Shown here piece after piece: positions 52,701 to 61,666 of a DNA stretch of 61,666 bases (the stretch's first letter is position 1; each line of letters opens with the position of its first letter). The notes below the pieces were generated by a model that worked only from the letters and a program-made list of their open reading frames with translations, was not told the DNA's origin and did not search any database. The position numbers and the translations under genes were made by a program. Source of the stretch: an uncultured Ignavibacteria bacterium. GTDB lineage: Bacteria > Bacteroidota > Ignavibacteria > Tepidaquicellales > OLB5. The DNA lies in contig CALMYL010000014.1 of assembly GCA_937873695.1 (NCBI GenBank), forward strand, positions 1-61,666, read 5' to 3'.

Positions 52701-54061
52701 TCAACAATGATAGGCTGGAATGCCTGTATGCTGAGCCTGTGCAGGGTAGGGGCACGGTTTAGCATGATTGGATGTCCTTCGATCACGTTTTCGAGTACTT
52801 CCCAAACTTCGGGGGTTCTTCTTTCAATTAATTTTTTTGCGCTTTTAACAGTTTTAACAAGATCCCTGTCAATTAGCCTTCTTATTACAAATGGTTTGAA
52901 TAATTCCAAAGCCATATCTTTCGGCAGACCGCACTCGTGAAGCTTTAATTCCGGTCCAACAACAATAACAGCACGACCTGAATAATCAACACGTTTTCCT
53001 AACAAGTTCTGCCTGAAACGGCCCTGTTTACCTTTCAGGATATCTGAAAGTGATTTTAAAGGTCTGTTCTCTGATTTTACCGCAGTCGCACGTCTTGAGT
53101 TATCCAGCAAAGCGTCAACTGCTTCCTGTAACATACGTTTTTCATTACGCAGAATTACTTCAGGAGCTTTAATATCTATAAGTCTTTTCAAACGGTTATT
53201 GCGGATTATAACTCTCCTGTATAGGTCGTTAAGATCCGATGTAGCGAACCTTCCGCCTTCAAGCGGTACCAATGGTCTTAATTCAGGCGGAATAACCGGG
53301 ATCACATCAAGTATCATCCATTCAGGTTTATTCTGTCTTCTTCCTTCTTTTTTCTGGAAGGACTTGAGCACCCTTAATCTTTTTATAAGGTCCTGCTTCT
53401 TCTGAACAGAGGTTTCTTCATATAGCTGAATTCTTAATCTGGAAATATCCTCTTCAACATCAACTCTTCTCAGAAGCTCTTTTACAGCTTCCGCGCCGTT
53501 TTTACATACGAACTTGTTAGGATCAAAATCATCCAGGTCCTCCTGGTCTTCCGGAAGATTGTTCAGCGCATTAAGATACTCATCTTCAGTTAGCAGGTCA
53601 TTTTTAGTGAACTGGGTTGGACCCGGGTTCACAATTACATAGTTTTCGTAATATATGATTCTCTCAAGCTCTTTGTTAGTAAGACCAAGCAGGTAACTTA
53701 TTTTGCTTGGCGTTGAACGGAAGTACCAGATATGAACTACCGGAACGCTCAGGGAAATATGTCCCATTCTTTCGCGCCTTAAGCTCTTCAGGTTAACTTC
53801 AACACCGCACCTGTCGCAGACAATTCCGTGATATCTTATGCCTTTGTATTTTCCGCAGTGGCATTCCCAATCCTTTACCGGACCGAAGATCTTTTCACAG
53901 AATAAACCGTCTTTATCAGGTTTGAAAGTTCTGTAATTAATAGTTTCAGGTTTAAGTACTTCACCATGCGAATTCCTGATTATCGAATCTGTTGATGCCA
54001 GGTTTATTGCGATCTTAGTGAATACTTTTTTTACTTTTTTCTGATCTCTTTTAAAAAACAT
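49778..54061 (-). CDS. rpoC: DNA-directed RNA polymerase subunit beta'
   Basis: A 1427-residue subunit. The N-terminal zinc site is [13 protein letters not shown]...CDRCG (about 66-90). The catalytic Mg2+ motif NADFDGD is at about 467-473. The bridge-helix and trigger-loop region includes [10 protein letters not shown] (about 930) and the second zinc site is [14 protein letters not shown] non-catalytic insert region follows after about 970. The C-terminal tail is Lys/Glu-rich. It begins 18 bp after rpoB. Confidence 0.99.
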   Translation of the reverse strand: MFFKRDQKKVKKVFTKIAINLASTDSIIRNSHGEVLKPETINYRTFKPDKDGLFCEKIFGPVKDWECHCGKYKGIRYHGIVCDRCGVEVNLKSLRRERMGHISLSVPVVHIWYFRSTPSKISYLLGLTNKELERIIYYENYVIVNPGPTQFTKNDLLTEDEYLNALNNLPEDQEDLDDFDPNKFVCKNGAEAVKELLRRVDVEEDISRLRIQLYEETSVQKKQDLIKRLRVLKSFQKKEGRRQNKPEWMILDVIPVIPPELRPLVPLEGGRFATSDLNDLYRRVIIRNNRLKRLIDIKAPEVILRNEKRMLQEAVDALLDNSRRATAVKSENRPLKSLSDILKGKQGRFRQNLLGKRVDYSGRAVIVVGPELKLHECGLPKDMALELFKPFVIRRLIDRDLVKTVKSAKKLIERRTPEVWEVLENVIEGHPIMLNRAPTLHRLSIQAFQPIIVEGKAIRLHPLVCTAFNADFDGDQMAVHVPLSPEAQLEVRVLMLSSHNLMSPQNGDPITVPNQEIVLGCYYLTKYKKGDLGEDKMFSSPEEVVIAHSTGKVGLHAKIKVRIKGEIIETTVGRVLFNNIVPEGAPYINELLTKKGIIKNIAKVFKSVGNKKTVEFLDALKETGFRYAMRGGLSVNLDDIVVPGSKDKIIETAQKKVDAIEKSRMRGLITEGERYNKVIDIWTHATNDVKSDLMSTLRTSRDGFNSLHMMIDSGARGSQDQVSQLAGMRGLMAKPQKSMTGQAGEIIENPIIANFKEGLSILEYFISTHGARKGLADTALKTADAGYLTRKLVDVSQDVIISEIDCGTIRGLTVEALKDGEDIKEPLAERILGRAALQSVVDPLTRKTLVKAGEIIDEDLAQQIAGTSIQSVEIRSVLTCESRKGICAKCYGRNLTTGKLVDVGEAVGVVAAQSIGEPGTQLTLRTFHIGGTASRIVTQSRIPTKFAGKVKFDSIKSIKYSNPASTEGEYYVTHSRNGIIQILDENNRLVSKYDVPYGAHLMIKDGEMIEKNTVLYEWDPYNSVIVAEHNGTAKYADLKENVSYVEAPDETTGHIQKVVIESKDKTLSPTIQLTDSKGDLLSQYIIPAQAHLLVNNDDQIYAGQILVKIPRDTGKTRDITGGLPRVTELFEARSPNSPSVVTEIDGFVEIGSLKRGSREVKVKTADLAIEKKYMIPVGKHILVRDGDYVKAGEALSSGSVDPHDILRIKGVGDVQAYLVNEIQEVYRMQGVKINDKHIEVIVRQMLQKVRVVDSGDTMFLEGDVVHRFKFLTENETLRNKIIVTDKGDSNKVRMYDMMDKKKVKELNTELKKKSKALIEFRDANPAIANPVLLGITQTSLTTDSFISAASFQETTKVLTDAAIEGKVDSLQGLKENVIVGQLIPAGTGLKAYKDLLVTSKDAEPAEEEKPKKVKKSKKKVKETAETE

Positions 54062-54079
54062 ATGTTTTTATGATTTTAA

Positions 54080-57000
54080 TTAGTCTAATGAAATATCAAG
54101 GCACAGGCCCTGGAGTTCTTTTACCAAAACATTGAACGATTCCGGAACCTGCGGTTCAGGAGTATTCTCACCTTTAATAAGTGTTTCATATGTTTTGGAT
54201 CTTCCTGCTACGTCATCACTTTTCACAGTCAGTATTTCCTGAAGCGTGTAAGCTGCGCCGTATCCTTCAAGCGCCCAAACTTCCATCTCTCCGAATCTCT
54301 GACCGCCAAACTGGGCTTTACCGCCTAACGGCTGCTGAGTGATAAGTGAATATGGTCCTATTGATCTTGCATGTATCTTATCATCTGATAAATGTGACAG
54401 CTTCATCATATAAATATAGCCAACAGTTACCATCTGGTCAAAACGGTCTCCCGTCTGTCCATCGTATAGAATGCTTCTTGAGTTACTGGGCAACCCTGAT
54501 TGAACAAGTATATCAGTGATGTCTTCAAATGAAGCGCCATCAAATACAGGTGTAGCAAAAGTGCATCCAAGCAGTGTGGCCGCCCATCCTAACGCTGTTT
54601 CATAAAGCTGACCAAGATTCATACGAGAAGGTACGCCAAGCGGATTAAGAACTATATCCACAGGTGTGCCATCCGGCATAAATGGCATATCAGCCCGGGG
54701 AACTATCTTGGCTACGACACCTTTGTTACCATGCCTGCCAGCCATTTTATCACCAACTGAAAGCTTTTTCTTCTTAGCAATATAAACCTTAGCCATTTTT
54801 ACTACACCTGTCGGTAATTCATCACCCAATATTATCTTATTCCTGTTTCTCTTTGTCTTCTCTTCTATATCGCTGAGCCTTGTTTTGAAATTCCTGTATA
54901 AATGCTGAAGCAGTGTTTGTGCTTTCTTGGATGAAGTCCAGTCATTTGAAACATCAAGTGTATCAATCCTGAAATTCGGATTTTCGAGATGTTTGAGGAA
55001 GGTATCCTTTTTAATAGTAGTGCCGCCCCTGATGATAATTGTGCCGTCTATATCACGGATCCCGAGAGAATCTTTATTATCAAAAATATGACCAAGTTTT
55101 TCAGCAAGTTTCCTGTTCAGGTCATTTATTGCGTCATAACGATCCTGCTCAAGCTTCTCAAGCTTTTTCTTTTCTTCTTTCTTTGTTTCTGTATCTCTTT
55201 GCTTCCTAGTGAATAGTTTTTTGCTGATAATGATACCTTTCATACCCGGAGGAGCTTTCAGCGAAGCATCCTTAACGTCTCCGGCCTTATCACCAAAGAT
55301 AGCTCTTAAGAGCTTTTCTTCAGGAGTTGGTTCGGTTTCTCCTTTTGGAGTTACTTTACCAATAAGTATATCGTTCTCTTTAACTTCAGCGCCAATTCTT
55401 ATAATTCCATCTTCGTCCAGGTCTTTTGTAGCTTCTTCGCTGACATTCGGAATGTCGCGGGTTAGCTCTTCTTCGCCGCGCTTTGTATCTCTTACCTGCA
55501 GGTTATACTCTTCAATATGCACTGATGTATAAATATCTTCAGCAACAATTCTTTCGCTGATAACAATAGCATCTTCAAAGTTATAACCTCTCCATGGCAT
55601 GAACGCGACAAGCACGCTTCTGCCGAGGGCCAGTTCACCTTTATCGGTAGCGGCGCCATCTGCAAGACACTCGCCTTTTTTGACCCGCTGTCCAACCTGT
55701 ACAATAGGCTTCTGGTTTATTGATGTATCCTGATTGGTTCTTAAGAACTTTATCAGGTTGTATTCTTTTATCTCTTCATCATCAAAGCTTAACAAAGCTT
55801 CATCTGAATTTTTATCAATATCATATTTTACAACTATTCTGTCAGCTGAAACGTGTTCAATAACACCATCTGCTTCCGCAAGTATAAGTGTTCTTGAATC
55901 ATTTGCAACTTTCTTCTCGAAACCTGTTCCAACAAGCGGTGCTTCAGGTCTTAATAAAGGAACGGCCTGGCGCTGCATATTTGAACCCATCAGCGCACGG
56001 TTTGCATCATCATGCTCAAGGAAGGGGATAAGAGCCGCTGCAGCACTTACTATCTGGTTCGGAGCAATATCCATATATTGCACTTCCTCAGGGTTCACGA
56101 TCGGGAAATCACCTTTGGACCTGGCTTTTATTTTGGTTTCAGTTATCTTATTACCATCCAGATCTGAAATTACCTGTGCAATTGTGAAATCATCTTCTTT
56201 TTCTGCTGATAAATAATCTATTTCATTCAGTACTTTGCCGTTTTTAACTTTACGGTACGGAGTTTCGATAAAACCGAAATCGCTAATTCTTGCATGTGTG
56301 CAAAGTGATGAAATAAGACCGATGTTCGGACCTTCAGGAGTTTCGATAGGGCAGAGGCGGCCGTAATGTGTATAATGTACGTCACGAACCTCAAAGCCCG
56401 CTCTTTCCCTGGTCAAACCGCCCGGCCCAAGAGCCGAAACCCTTCTTTTGTGTGTCATTTCACTTAGCGGGTTAGTCTGATCCATATACTGTGACAGCTG
56501 GCTTGTTCCGAAGAATGAAACCAGTGCAGTTGTGATTGTTCTGGCGCTTACCAGGTTGCCTGGAGTTATATTTTCTTCATCGTGAATGCTCATACGTTCA
56601 CGGATGGTTCTTGACATTCTTGCCAATCCTACGTTGAACTGCGCAGCAAGCTGCTCGCCGATTGAACGCACTCTCCTGTTGCCTAAATGGTCAATATCGT
56701 CAATTTCTTTTCTTCCGGCTTCAAGATCAACTAGGTAATTTATTATTGAAATAATATCTTCCTTTGTTAATACTGTTTTATCTGCGGGGATATCAAGGTG
56801 CAGCTTGTAATTAAGCTTGTACCTGCCAACTTCACCAAGATCGTATTTCTTTTCGTTGAAGAAAAGTTTATCTACCAGGTTCTTGGCTGATTCGTCATCC
56901 TGATCAGGTCTTAACTGCTCTGATATCTGCTCCAAAGCGTCAATTTCTGACTGTGCAGCGTCTTTGTTAAGGGTATTTGCTATCAGTGACTCTTCATAGG

Positions 57001-57868
57001 GTCTATCTGATTTGAATAATTTTATTTTTGAAATGGTAGATTTGTTTATCTTTTCGATTAGTTCTTCATCCACTTCAGTAGCTTTTTCAGCAATCAGTTC
57101 GCCTGTTTCCTTATCAATAAGGTCATCACTAAGCTGTTTGCCCATAAAGTTCTTAAGGTCCTTCTTTTCTACAACTACAAGGAGACCGAAAAGATCCAGA
57201 ATTTCCTCGTTTGTAGAATAGCCAAGCGCTCTGAGAATTGTTGTAACCGGGAATTTTTTTCTTCTGTCAATATATGCAAAAAGACAGTTGTTGATATCAG
57301 TTGTAAATTCAACCCATGAACCCTTCATCGGGATAATCCTTGCCGAAAAGAGTTTTGTACCATTCTGGTGAGTTGATTCACTGAATACTACTCCGGGAGC
57401 CCTGTGCAGTTGCGAAACAATAACACGCTCTGCACCATTTATAACAAAACTTCCGTAGGGCGACATATAGGGAATATTTCCCATATAAACATCCTGTTCA
57501 ACAGCATTGGAATATTCCTTTGCTTCTTTGTTGGGTTTTGTTGAAAGACGGAGTTTAGCTTTCAATGAGACAGCGTATGTTAAACCCTGTTCCTGGCATT
57601 CGCGGATCGAATACTGCGGTTTTTCAAGATTATATTCTATAAATTCAAGAAGCGCAGTTTCCCTGGAATCAGTAATTGGAAAATTCCTTGTAAAAACAGC
57701 CTGCATTCCTGTATCTTTTCTTTCATTAGGAGCAACATCTTCCTGCAGGAATTCCTTGAAAGCCTGGAGCTGCACATTCAGCAGATCCGGTGCATCAGGC
57801 TGCTTACCTGATTTGGATAAGTAGATTCGCTCTCCGTTGAAATTAAATTTAGATATGTCTATTGGCAT
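54080..57868 (-). CDS. rpoB: DNA-directed RNA polymerase subunit beta
   Basis: A 1262-residue subunit. The rifampicin pocket (about 445-475) reads [21 protein letters not shown] followed by [10 protein letters not shown]; the Asp, His and Ser positions that mutate in resistance are wild type. Catalytic and flap elements are conserved, including [14 protein letters not shown] near 1035-1048. The C-terminus ends LCLDISLD. It is separated from rplL by 149 bp with a hairpin. Confidence 0.99.
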   Translation of the reverse strand: MPIDISKFNFNGERIYLSKSGKQPDAPDLLNVQLQAFKEFLQEDVAPNERKDTGMQAVFTRNFPITDSRETALLEFIEYNLEKPQYSIRECQEQGLTYAVSLKAKLRLSTKPNKEAKEYSNAVEQDVYMGNIPYMSPYGSFVINGAERVIVSQLHRAPGVVFSESTHQNGTKLFSARIIPMKGSWVEFTTDINNCLFAYIDRRKKFPVTTILRALGYSTNEEILDLFGLLVVVEKKDLKNFMGKQLSDDLIDKETGELIAEKATEVDEELIEKINKSTISKIKLFKSDRPYEESLIANTLNKDAAQSEIDALEQISEQLRPDQDDESAKNLVDKLFFNEKKYDLGEVGRYKLNYKLHLDIPADKTVLTKEDIISIINYLVDLEAGRKEIDDIDHLGNRRVRSIGEQLAAQFNVGLARMSRTIRERMSIHDEENITPGNLVSARTITTALVSFFGTSQLSQYMDQTNPLSEMTHKRRVSALGPGGLTRERAGFEVRDVHYTHYGRLCPIETPEGPNIGLISSLCTHARISDFGFIETPYRKVKNGKVLNEIDYLSAEKEDDFTIAQVISDLDGNKITETKIKARSKGDFPIVNPEEVQYMDIAPNQIVSAAAALIPFLEHDDANRALMGSNMQRQAVPLLRPEAPLVGTGFEKKVANDSRTLILAEADGVIEHVSADRIVVKYDIDKNSDEALLSFDDEEIKEYNLIKFLRTNQDTSINQKPIVQVGQRVKKGECLADGAATDKGELALGRSVLVAFMPWRGYNFEDAIVISERIVAEDIYTSVHIEEYNLQVRDTKRGEEELTRDIPNVSEEATKDLDEDGIIRIGAEVKENDILIGKVTPKGETEPTPEEKLLRAIFGDKAGDVKDASLKAPPGMKGIIISKKLFTRKQRDTETKKEEKKKLEKLEQDRYDAINDLNRKLAEKLGHIFDNKDSLGIRDIDGTIIIRGGTTIKKDTFLKHLENPNFRIDTLDVSNDWTSSKKAQTLLQHLYRNFKTRLSDIEEKTKRNRNKIILGDELPTGVVKMAKVYIAKKKKLSVGDKMAGRHGNKGVVAKIVPRADMPFMPDGTPVDIVLNPLGVPSRMNLGQLYETALGWAATLLGCTFATPVFDGASFEDITDILVQSGLPSNSRSILYDGQTGDRFDQMVTVGYIYMMKLSHLSDDKIHARSIGPYSLITQQPLGGKAQFGGQRFGEMEVWALEGYGAAYTLQEILTVKSDDVAGRSKTYETLIKGENTPEPQVPESFNVLVKELQGLCLDISLD

Positions 57869-57908
57869 TTTTTTTTGACCTCCCGGTGGGGATTATATAA
57901 ATAGGTAA

Positions 57909-57938
57909 TAGACAAGCCATTAGGACATGGCTTGCCTA
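57909..57938 (-). promoter_or_regulatory. Hairpin between rplL and rpoB, possible attenuator
   Basis: CAAGCCAT (57913-57920) pairs with ATGGCTTG (57927-57934), extended by TAG/CTA with one mismatch. It lies within the rplL-rpoB gap, where many bacteria place a partial terminator or processing site that sets the ratio of ribosomal protein to polymerase. There is no T-run, so an RNase processing site is equally possible. Confidence 0.45.
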
Positions 57939-58017
57939 TAAATTTATAAATTTAAGTATTTTTTGAGTTTATAGGTTTCAGTGAGACCTATTTCTTTGGA
58001 ATAGAATTTTTATTTTT

Positions 58018-58395
58018 TTACTTTAATTCTACTTTTGCTCCGGCAGCTTCAAGTTCAGCTTTCAGTTTTTCTGCATCTGCCTTTGCGATACCTTCTTTTA
58101 CAGGTTTTGGAGCGCTTTCAACAAGCCCTTTTGCTTCTGTTAAGCCAAGACCTGTAGCATTTTTAACTGCTTTGATAACATTGATCTTAGAAGCGCCTGC
58201 ATCAACCAGAACTACTGTGAATTCTGTCTTTTCTTCGGCAGCGGCTGTAGGTGCAGCTCCGCCTGTTGCTCCTGCCATTACCATAGGTGCAGCGGCAGTA
58301 ACTCCAAACTTATCTTCCAATGCTTTTTTTAATTCAGCAGCATCTGAAAGTGTGAGATTGCTAATTTTTTCAACTAATTCTTCTACTACAGACAT
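58018..58395 (-). CDS. rplL: 50S ribosomal protein L7/L12
   Basis: A 125-residue stalk protein. The N-terminal dimerisation helices (1-30), an Ala/Gly-rich hinge (about 35-55) and the C-terminal factor-binding domain (about 58-125, with [15 protein letters not shown]) are all present. Length is typical. Confidence 0.98.
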   Translation of the reverse strand: MSVVEELVEKISNLTLSDAAELKKALEDKFGVTAAAPMVMAGATGGAAPTAAAEEKTEFTVVLVDAGASKINVIKAVKNATGLGLTEAKGLVESAPKPVKEGIAKADAEKLKAELEAAGAKVELK

Positions 58396-58432
58396 TTTAA
58401 TGTATCTCCTTAATTATTAAGTTTTTTTATTT

Positions 58433-58969
58433 TTAATTTGCGTTTTTCTTAGCCACTTCTTCAACAATTGAAGCCAGATCTCTGATTACCGCGTTTATCG
58501 AGCCTACTATTCCCGATATTGGCGCGTTCAGGCTGCCTATAATTGATGAAATTATTTCAGGCTTTGATTGTAATGCTGCAAGCTGGTTCAGATGTTTGCT
58601 TTCGTAAGCAACGTTTTCTACTAAAGCCAGCTTTAATTTAGGCTTCTCCGCTTTATCATAAAACTTCTTTATGATCTTAGCAGGGGAGACCGGGTCATCA
58701 AATGCAAATACAATACCTGTGGGACCCTTCAGATGCTCGTTCAGCTTATCGCTTTGCGCGTTAAACTTTCCATCGCTCTGCTGAAGCGCTTTTTTGACAA
58801 GAGTATTTTTTAATACTTTATACTCAACTTTAGCGTTAAAGAACTCATCACGGAGCTCATTTGTCTGCTCAACTGTCAACCCGCTGAAATCAGTAATATA
58901 AATGCTTGATGCCTTATCTAATTTTTCTTTTATTTCTAGAACTGATTGTTCTTTATCTTGCTTGTTCAT
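58433..58969 (-). CDS. rplJ: 50S ribosomal protein L10
   Basis: A 178-residue stalk base protein binding 23S rRNA and L7/L12 dimers. It shows YITDFSGLTVEQTNELR (about 19-35), VLKNTLVKKAL and GPTGIVFAFDDPVSPAKI. Only 21 bp separate it from rplA, so the usual L10(L12)4 autoregulatory leader RNA cannot fit in this gap. Confidence 0.98.
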   Translation of the reverse strand: MNKQDKEQSVLEIKEKLDKASSIYITDFSGLTVEQTNELRDEFFNAKVEYKVLKNTLVKKALQQSDGKFNAQSDKLNEHLKGPTGIVFAFDDPVSPAKIIKKFYDKAEKPKLKLALVENVAYESKHLNQLAALQSKPEIISSIIGSLNAPISGIVGSINAVIRDLASIVEEVAKKNAN

Positions 58970-58990
58970 GAAAGTCTGTTTTATAATAAA

Positions 58991-59686
58991 TTAATGATGT
59001 GCTAATTCGTTTTTGCTTATAGCAAGACCCGGGCCCATTGTACTGGATAGGTATACGCTCTTCACATACTGTCCTTTTGAAGTTGCAGGCTTCATTTTTA
59101 GAACCTGGTTGATAAACGTATGAATATTGTCTTCTAGCTGCTTAGGCTCAAATGAAGATTTGCCTATGCATGCGTGAACAATACCGGCTTTTTCAACCCT
59201 GAATTCTATTCTTCCTGCTTTAACTTCGTTAACAGCTTTTGCAAGATCGTTTGTTACAGTTCCGCTTTTGGGATTGGGCATTAATCCTTTTGGTCCAAGA
59301 ACTTTACCCAGTTTGCCAAGTTCGCTCATTGTGTCAGGTGCGGCTATAATAACATCAACATCAGCCCATCCTTCTTTGATCTTGGCGAGGTAATCGTCAA
59401 AGCCAACATGATCTGCGCCTGCGTTTTTAGCTTCTTCCTGTTTTTCAGGTTTTGCGATCACAAGCACTCTAACTGTTTTACCGGTTCCGTGCGGAAGAGC
59501 AACTGTACCTCTTACAAGCTGGTCTGCCTGCCTTGGGTCAACGCCCAGCTTCATCGAAATATCAATGGACTCATTGAATTTTGCCTTTGATGTTTCTTTT
59601 AGCTTTGCAACAGCTTCAGTAATAGAATATTCTTTTTTGAGATCTACTCTACTATTTATATCTTTTCTTCTTTTTGTAACTTTCAT
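58991..59686 (-). CDS. rplA: 50S ribosomal protein L1
   Basis: A 231-residue L1-stalk protein. The signature DQLVRGTVALPHGTGK and the rRNA-binding MPNPKSGTVT are clear. L1 often represses its own operon by binding the leader mRNA. It lies 16 bp after rplK. Confidence 0.98.
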   Translation of the reverse strand: MKVTKRRKDINSRVDLKKEYSITEAVAKLKETSKAKFNESIDISMKLGVDPRQADQLVRGTVALPHGTGKTVRVLVIAKPEKQEEAKNAGADHVGFDDYLAKIKEGWADVDVIIAAPDTMSELGKLGKVLGPKGLMPNPKSGTVTNDLAKAVNEVKAGRIEFRVEKAGIVHACIGKSSFEPKQLEDNIHTFINQVLKMKPATSKGQYVKSVYLSSTMGPGLAISKNELAHH

Positions 59687-59702
59687 TGTTATTGTACCTT
59701 TA

Positions 59703-60128
59703 TTATCCTTCTACTGTAATTCCCATACTTCTTGCAGTACCTGCTATAACTTTTACAGCAGATTCAATCGTCCTGGCATTGAGATCTTTCATTTTCAGCG
59801 AAGCAATATCTTCAACCTGTTTCTTGGATACTTTGCCTACTTTATTACGGTTTGATTGAGCGCTTCCTTTATCAAGCTTTGCAGCTTTCAAAAGCAAAAC
59901 GGCTGCAGGGGGAGTCTTAGTAATGAATGTGAAAGACTTATCTGAATATACCGTAATTACAACAGGAATTATCAGACCCTGGTCCTTTGATGTTCTTGCA
60001 TTGAATTGCTTGCAGAATTCCATACCGTTCACACCTCTTTGACCTAAAGCGGGGCCAACAGGCGGTGCCATAGTTGCCTGGCCGGCAGGGATCTGAAGCT
60101 TTACAAATCCAACTACTTTTTTTGCCAT
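59703..60128 (-). CDS. rplK: 50S ribosomal protein L11
   Basis: A 141-residue protein of the GTPase-associated centre. Shows the N-terminal [25 protein letters not shown] and the C-terminal rRNA-binding domain with [11 protein letters not shown]. Length is standard. A 105-bp gap with AT-rich sequence precedes it after nusG, the only sizeable gap among these ribosomal genes. Confidence 0.98.
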   Translation of the reverse strand: MAKKVVGFVKLQIPAGQATMAPPVGPALGQRGVNGMEFCKQFNARTSKDQGLIIPVVITVYSDKSFTFITKTPPAAVLLLKAAKLDKGSAQSNRNKVGKVSKKQVEDIASLKMKDLNARTIESAVKVIAGTARSMGITVEG

Positions 60129-60233
60129 TTTATATTATTGTATCTTTTATATTTGTGAGTGCGTAATATTTTTTTATGTACTTAAACAGGGAGAACTGAA
60201 TAGGTACACATTATCTTATGTGCAGAAACGAAG

Positions 60234-60803
60234 CTACTTTTCTTTTTCTATTTGTGTAAAATCAAGCTCTATCGGTGTTTTCCTTCCGAAGATGCTTACC
60301 ATGACCTTTACTTTCATTCTTTCAAGGTTTATTTCATTAATGGTTCCATTGAAGCTTACAAACGGACCGCTTACTACTTTTATCAGGTCACCCTTTTCAA
60401 ACTGCATATCGATTTTTTCTTTTTCATCCGAATCATTTATTCTGCCGATTATTCTCTTTACTTCGTCATCTCTCAGGGCAATAGCGTCATTTTTATCTCC
60501 CACCATTTTAAGCACTGATGGGGCATGATTAAGAAGATAAACCACCTCTCTGTCAAGGTCAGCCTGTACAAGCACGTAACCCGGGAAAAAATTCTTGTAC
60601 TTTATCTTCTTCTTGCCGCCTTTTACTTCGAATACTTTTTCTTCGGGAATTAAAACCTGCTCTATTTTATGTGAAATTCCAAGCTCAGCAATCTCTGTAT
60701 CCAGGTAATTCTTTACTCTTTTTTCGTGTCCTGTAATAGTCCTTACTGCATACCATTTCTTTCCGGGTGTTGTAACAGGCGTCTCTGTCTTTGCTTCGCT
60801 CAT
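60234..60803 (-). CDS. nusG: Transcription termination/antitermination factor NusG
   Basis: A 189-residue factor: the NGN domain (about 14-120) with WYAVRTITGHEKRVKNYL and KNFFPGYVLVQ, then a KOW domain (about 135-189) with FEKGDLIKVVSGPFVSFNGT. It links RNA polymerase to Rho or the ribosome. It starts 5 bp after secE. Confidence 0.98.
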   Translation of the reverse strand: MSEAKTETPVTTPGKKWYAVRTITGHEKRVKNYLDTEIAELGISHKIEQVLIPEEKVFEVKGGKKKIKYKNFFPGYVLVQADLDREVVYLLNHAPSVLKMVGDKNDAIALRDDEVKRIIGRINDSDEKEKIDMQFEKGDLIKVVSGPFVSFNGTINEINLERMKVKVMVSIFGRKTPIELDFTQIEKEK

Positions 60804-60808
60804 ATACG

Positions 60809-60991
60809 TTAAAATATTATTTTTAATCCTTCGTTAATTACTTTATCCACAGCATATACAAACACTGCAAATATCAGGGAAGTAGCTATAACAACCATAG
60901 TTGATTCTTTGAGCTCTTCTCTTTTGGGCCATGTTACCTTCTTCATTTCTTTTACAATATCAGTGAAGAAGCCAATAATTTTATTTTTCAA
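60809..60991 (-). CDS. secE: Preprotein translocase subunit SecE
   Basis: A 60-residue single-TM form. The amphipathic conserved segment VKEMKKVTWPKREEL (about 13-27) precedes one membrane helix (about 31-48). This is the short SecE found outside Enterobacteria. It is co-transcribed with nusG. Confidence 0.97.
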   Translation of the reverse strand: MKNKIIGFFTDIVKEMKKVTWPKREELKESTMVVIATSLIFAVFVYAVDKVINEGLKIIF

Positions 60992-61035
60992 TTCTTTAAA
61001 ACTCCGTTTTGATTTTTTATTCCAGAGGAAGTTGC

Positions 61036-61107
61036 ACGTCAGGAGGGACTCGAACCCCCAACCTGCGGTTTTGGAGACCGCTGCTCTACCAATTGAGCCA
61101 CTGACGT
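61036..61107 (-). tRNA. tRNA-Trp (CCA)
   Basis: Acceptor ACGTCAG/CTGACGT pairs perfectly. The anticodon stem GCGGT/ACCGC holds loop CTCCAAA with anticodon CCA. The T-arm has the loop TTCGAGT. CCA is not encoded. Its position just ahead of secE is conserved in many bacteria. Confidence 0.97.
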
Positions 61108-61122
61108 ATTAGCTCTTTATTC

Positions 61123-61284
61123 TTACTTGGTCTCTTTGTGGAGTGTGCGTTTTGTGCAATGTCTGCAGAATTTCTTATACTCTACTCTGCCTGAGTGTTT
61201 TGTTTTGTTCTTTGTAGCACTGTAATTCCTGTTCTTACAGTCAGTGCATTCCAATACTATTATTAATCTTCCGTCTTTTGCCAT
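61123..61284 (-). CDS. rpmG: 50S ribosomal protein L33
   Basis: Reading the minus strand from ATG at 61284 gives a 53-residue protein beginning MAKDGRLIIVLECTDC, with KNRNYSATKNKTKHSGR, and ending CTKRTLHKETK. The zinc-type paired CxxC motifs (C13-x2-C16 and C38-x2-C41) are intact. Size and sequence match L33, which commonly precedes tRNA-Trp and secE. Confidence 0.96.
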   Translation of the reverse strand: MAKDGRLIIVLECTDCKNRNYSATKNKTKHSGRVEYKKFCRHCTKRTLHKETK

Positions 61285-61315
61285 GATTATATTATGCTGT
61301 TAATTTTTCTATTTG

Positions 61316-61377
61316 AGCGGGAAAACCCGATTTGAAATCTGCGACCAATCCCGCTTCGCGGGATGACTCTACCAACT
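61316..61377 (-). pseudogene. Decayed tRNA-Gly fragment with hairpin in place of the anticodon arm
   Basis: On the minus strand the segment starts in the D-loop (AGTTGGTAGAGTCA) and runs to the tRNA 3' end (CCCGCTCA), matching the intact tRNA-Gly at 61615 onward. The 15 nt of the anticodon arm (CAGCCTTCCAAGCTG in the intact gene) are replaced by 15 nt of TCCCGCgaaGCGGGA. The T-arm is degenerate. The stop codon of the GIY-YIG gene directly abuts this D-loop sequence, and the 5' part of the tRNA is absent. Confidence 0.85.
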
Positions 61378-61610
61378 TATATATTTAAGAACTGTTTTAT
61401 GTTTTTTAAAGCCTTTAACTGCCTTTCTCTTGCGATTGCCTCGGATCTGTTGCCAAAAGTTTCTGAGTAAACTAACATCCATGGCTGAAATCGTTTTGTC
61501 CATCTTGCTCTTGAAGAATTATGCCAATCCAATCGTTTTACTAAATCCTTCGTCTGCCCTATGTAATACTTTTCTTGCTCAATACTCTTCAAAACATAAA
61601 CTTTGTACAT
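61377..61610 (-). CDS. Small GIY-YIG nuclease-family protein
   Basis: A 77-residue stand-alone GIY-YIG domain with Y5-V-L, Y16-I-G18, R26, H30-N31 and E57 in place. It is clearly diverged from the pair at 343-963 (different throughout except the motif positions). The start codon is only 4 bp downstream of the intact tRNA-Gly 3' end, leaving no room for a Shine-Dalgarno site. The stop abuts a decayed tRNA-Gly. It probably relies on the tRNA promoter; tRNA 3' processing would leave a near-leaderless mRNA. Confidence 0.87.
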   Translation of the reverse strand: MYKVYVLKSIEQEKYYIGQTKDLVKRLDWHNSSRARWTKRFQPWMLVYSETFGNRSEAIARERQLKALKNIKQFLNI

Positions 61611-61614
61611 TCTG

Positions 61615-61666
61615 AGCGGGAGACGAGACTCGAACTCGCGACCAACAGCTTGGAAGGCTGTGACTC
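61615..61666 (-). tRNA. tRNA-Gly (TCC), 5' part beyond window
   Basis: The visible part covers the end of the D-arm to the 3' end. Anticodon loop CTTCCAA on stem ACAGC/GCTGT gives anticodon TCC (Gly). The T-arm GCGAG/CTCGT has loop TTCGAGT, and the acceptor 3' strand is CTCCCGC. CCA is not encoded. The 5' acceptor strand lies outside the window. Confidence 0.93.

Noticed and set aside
56430-56530. Rifampicin-resistance mutation in rpoB
   Set aside because: The Asp, His and Ser positions of the Rif pocket all carry the usual sensitive residues.

Overview
The window looks like a chromosome segment from a moderately AT-rich member of the FCB group, most likely Ignavibacteriota or a relative in Bacteroidota. 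Three observations support this. A secreted protein at 25575-26822 ends in a type IX secretion (Por) sorting domain with the NYPNPFNP motif common in Ignavibacteria. Several genes are preceded by the TAnnTTTG promoter core of Bacteroidota-type sigma factors. Shine-Dalgarno sites are weak and TTG starts are frequent. The phylum call is an inference; no 16S gene is present.

Layout. 1-1120 is a repeat-rich region around the initiator tRNA. It holds a 366-bp perfect tandem duplication, each unit with a promoter-like box, a decayed copy of the initiator tRNA and a small GIY-YIG nuclease gene, followed by the intact tRNA-fMet. 1162-13751 carries alaS, a sugar nucleotidyltransferase flanked by nested palindromic elements, a CorA / Rieske oxygenase / SDR operon, an enoyl-CoA hydratase-family gene, a large membrane protein, an AI-2E-family permease and dut. 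13811-17632 has a small membrane protein and five two-component genes. 17808-21295 holds three co-directional genes of unknown function that resemble an ion-driven stator pair (polytopic protein plus single-TM periplasmic protein) with an outer-membrane barrel. 21494-25389 is a nuoCDEF cluster split by a palindromic element. A type IX substrate follows, then an 827-bp gene-free stretch with a GC-rich structured block and a 119-bp direct repeat. 27650-34713 has a membrane-embedded spermidine-synthase-like protein, nadB, rng and rho. 34985-37322 is an NfeD/slipin pair. 37578-49718 contains dnaG, a dipeptidase, a GT9 glycosyltransferase, envelope proteins, PAP2 phosphatase, lytic transglycosylase, an ECF sigma/anti-sigma module, folC and a small P-loop protein. 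49778-61666 is the conserved tRNA-Trp-secE-nusG-rplKAJL-rpoBC block, with rpmG and a tRNA-Gly at its head.

The most interesting signal is shared by the two ends of the window. At both, a small GIY-YIG gene sits directly against an intact tRNA gene and a decayed copy of that same tRNA. In both decayed copies the anticodon-arm region has been replaced by a REP-like hairpin. The two loci involve different tRNAs (fMet and Gly), different palindromes and clearly diverged nucleases. This suggests a recurrent tRNA-targeting mini-element rather than a single accident. The window also carries many nested palindromic repeats in its gaps. Nearly all remaining genes are ordinary housekeeping or envelope functions.
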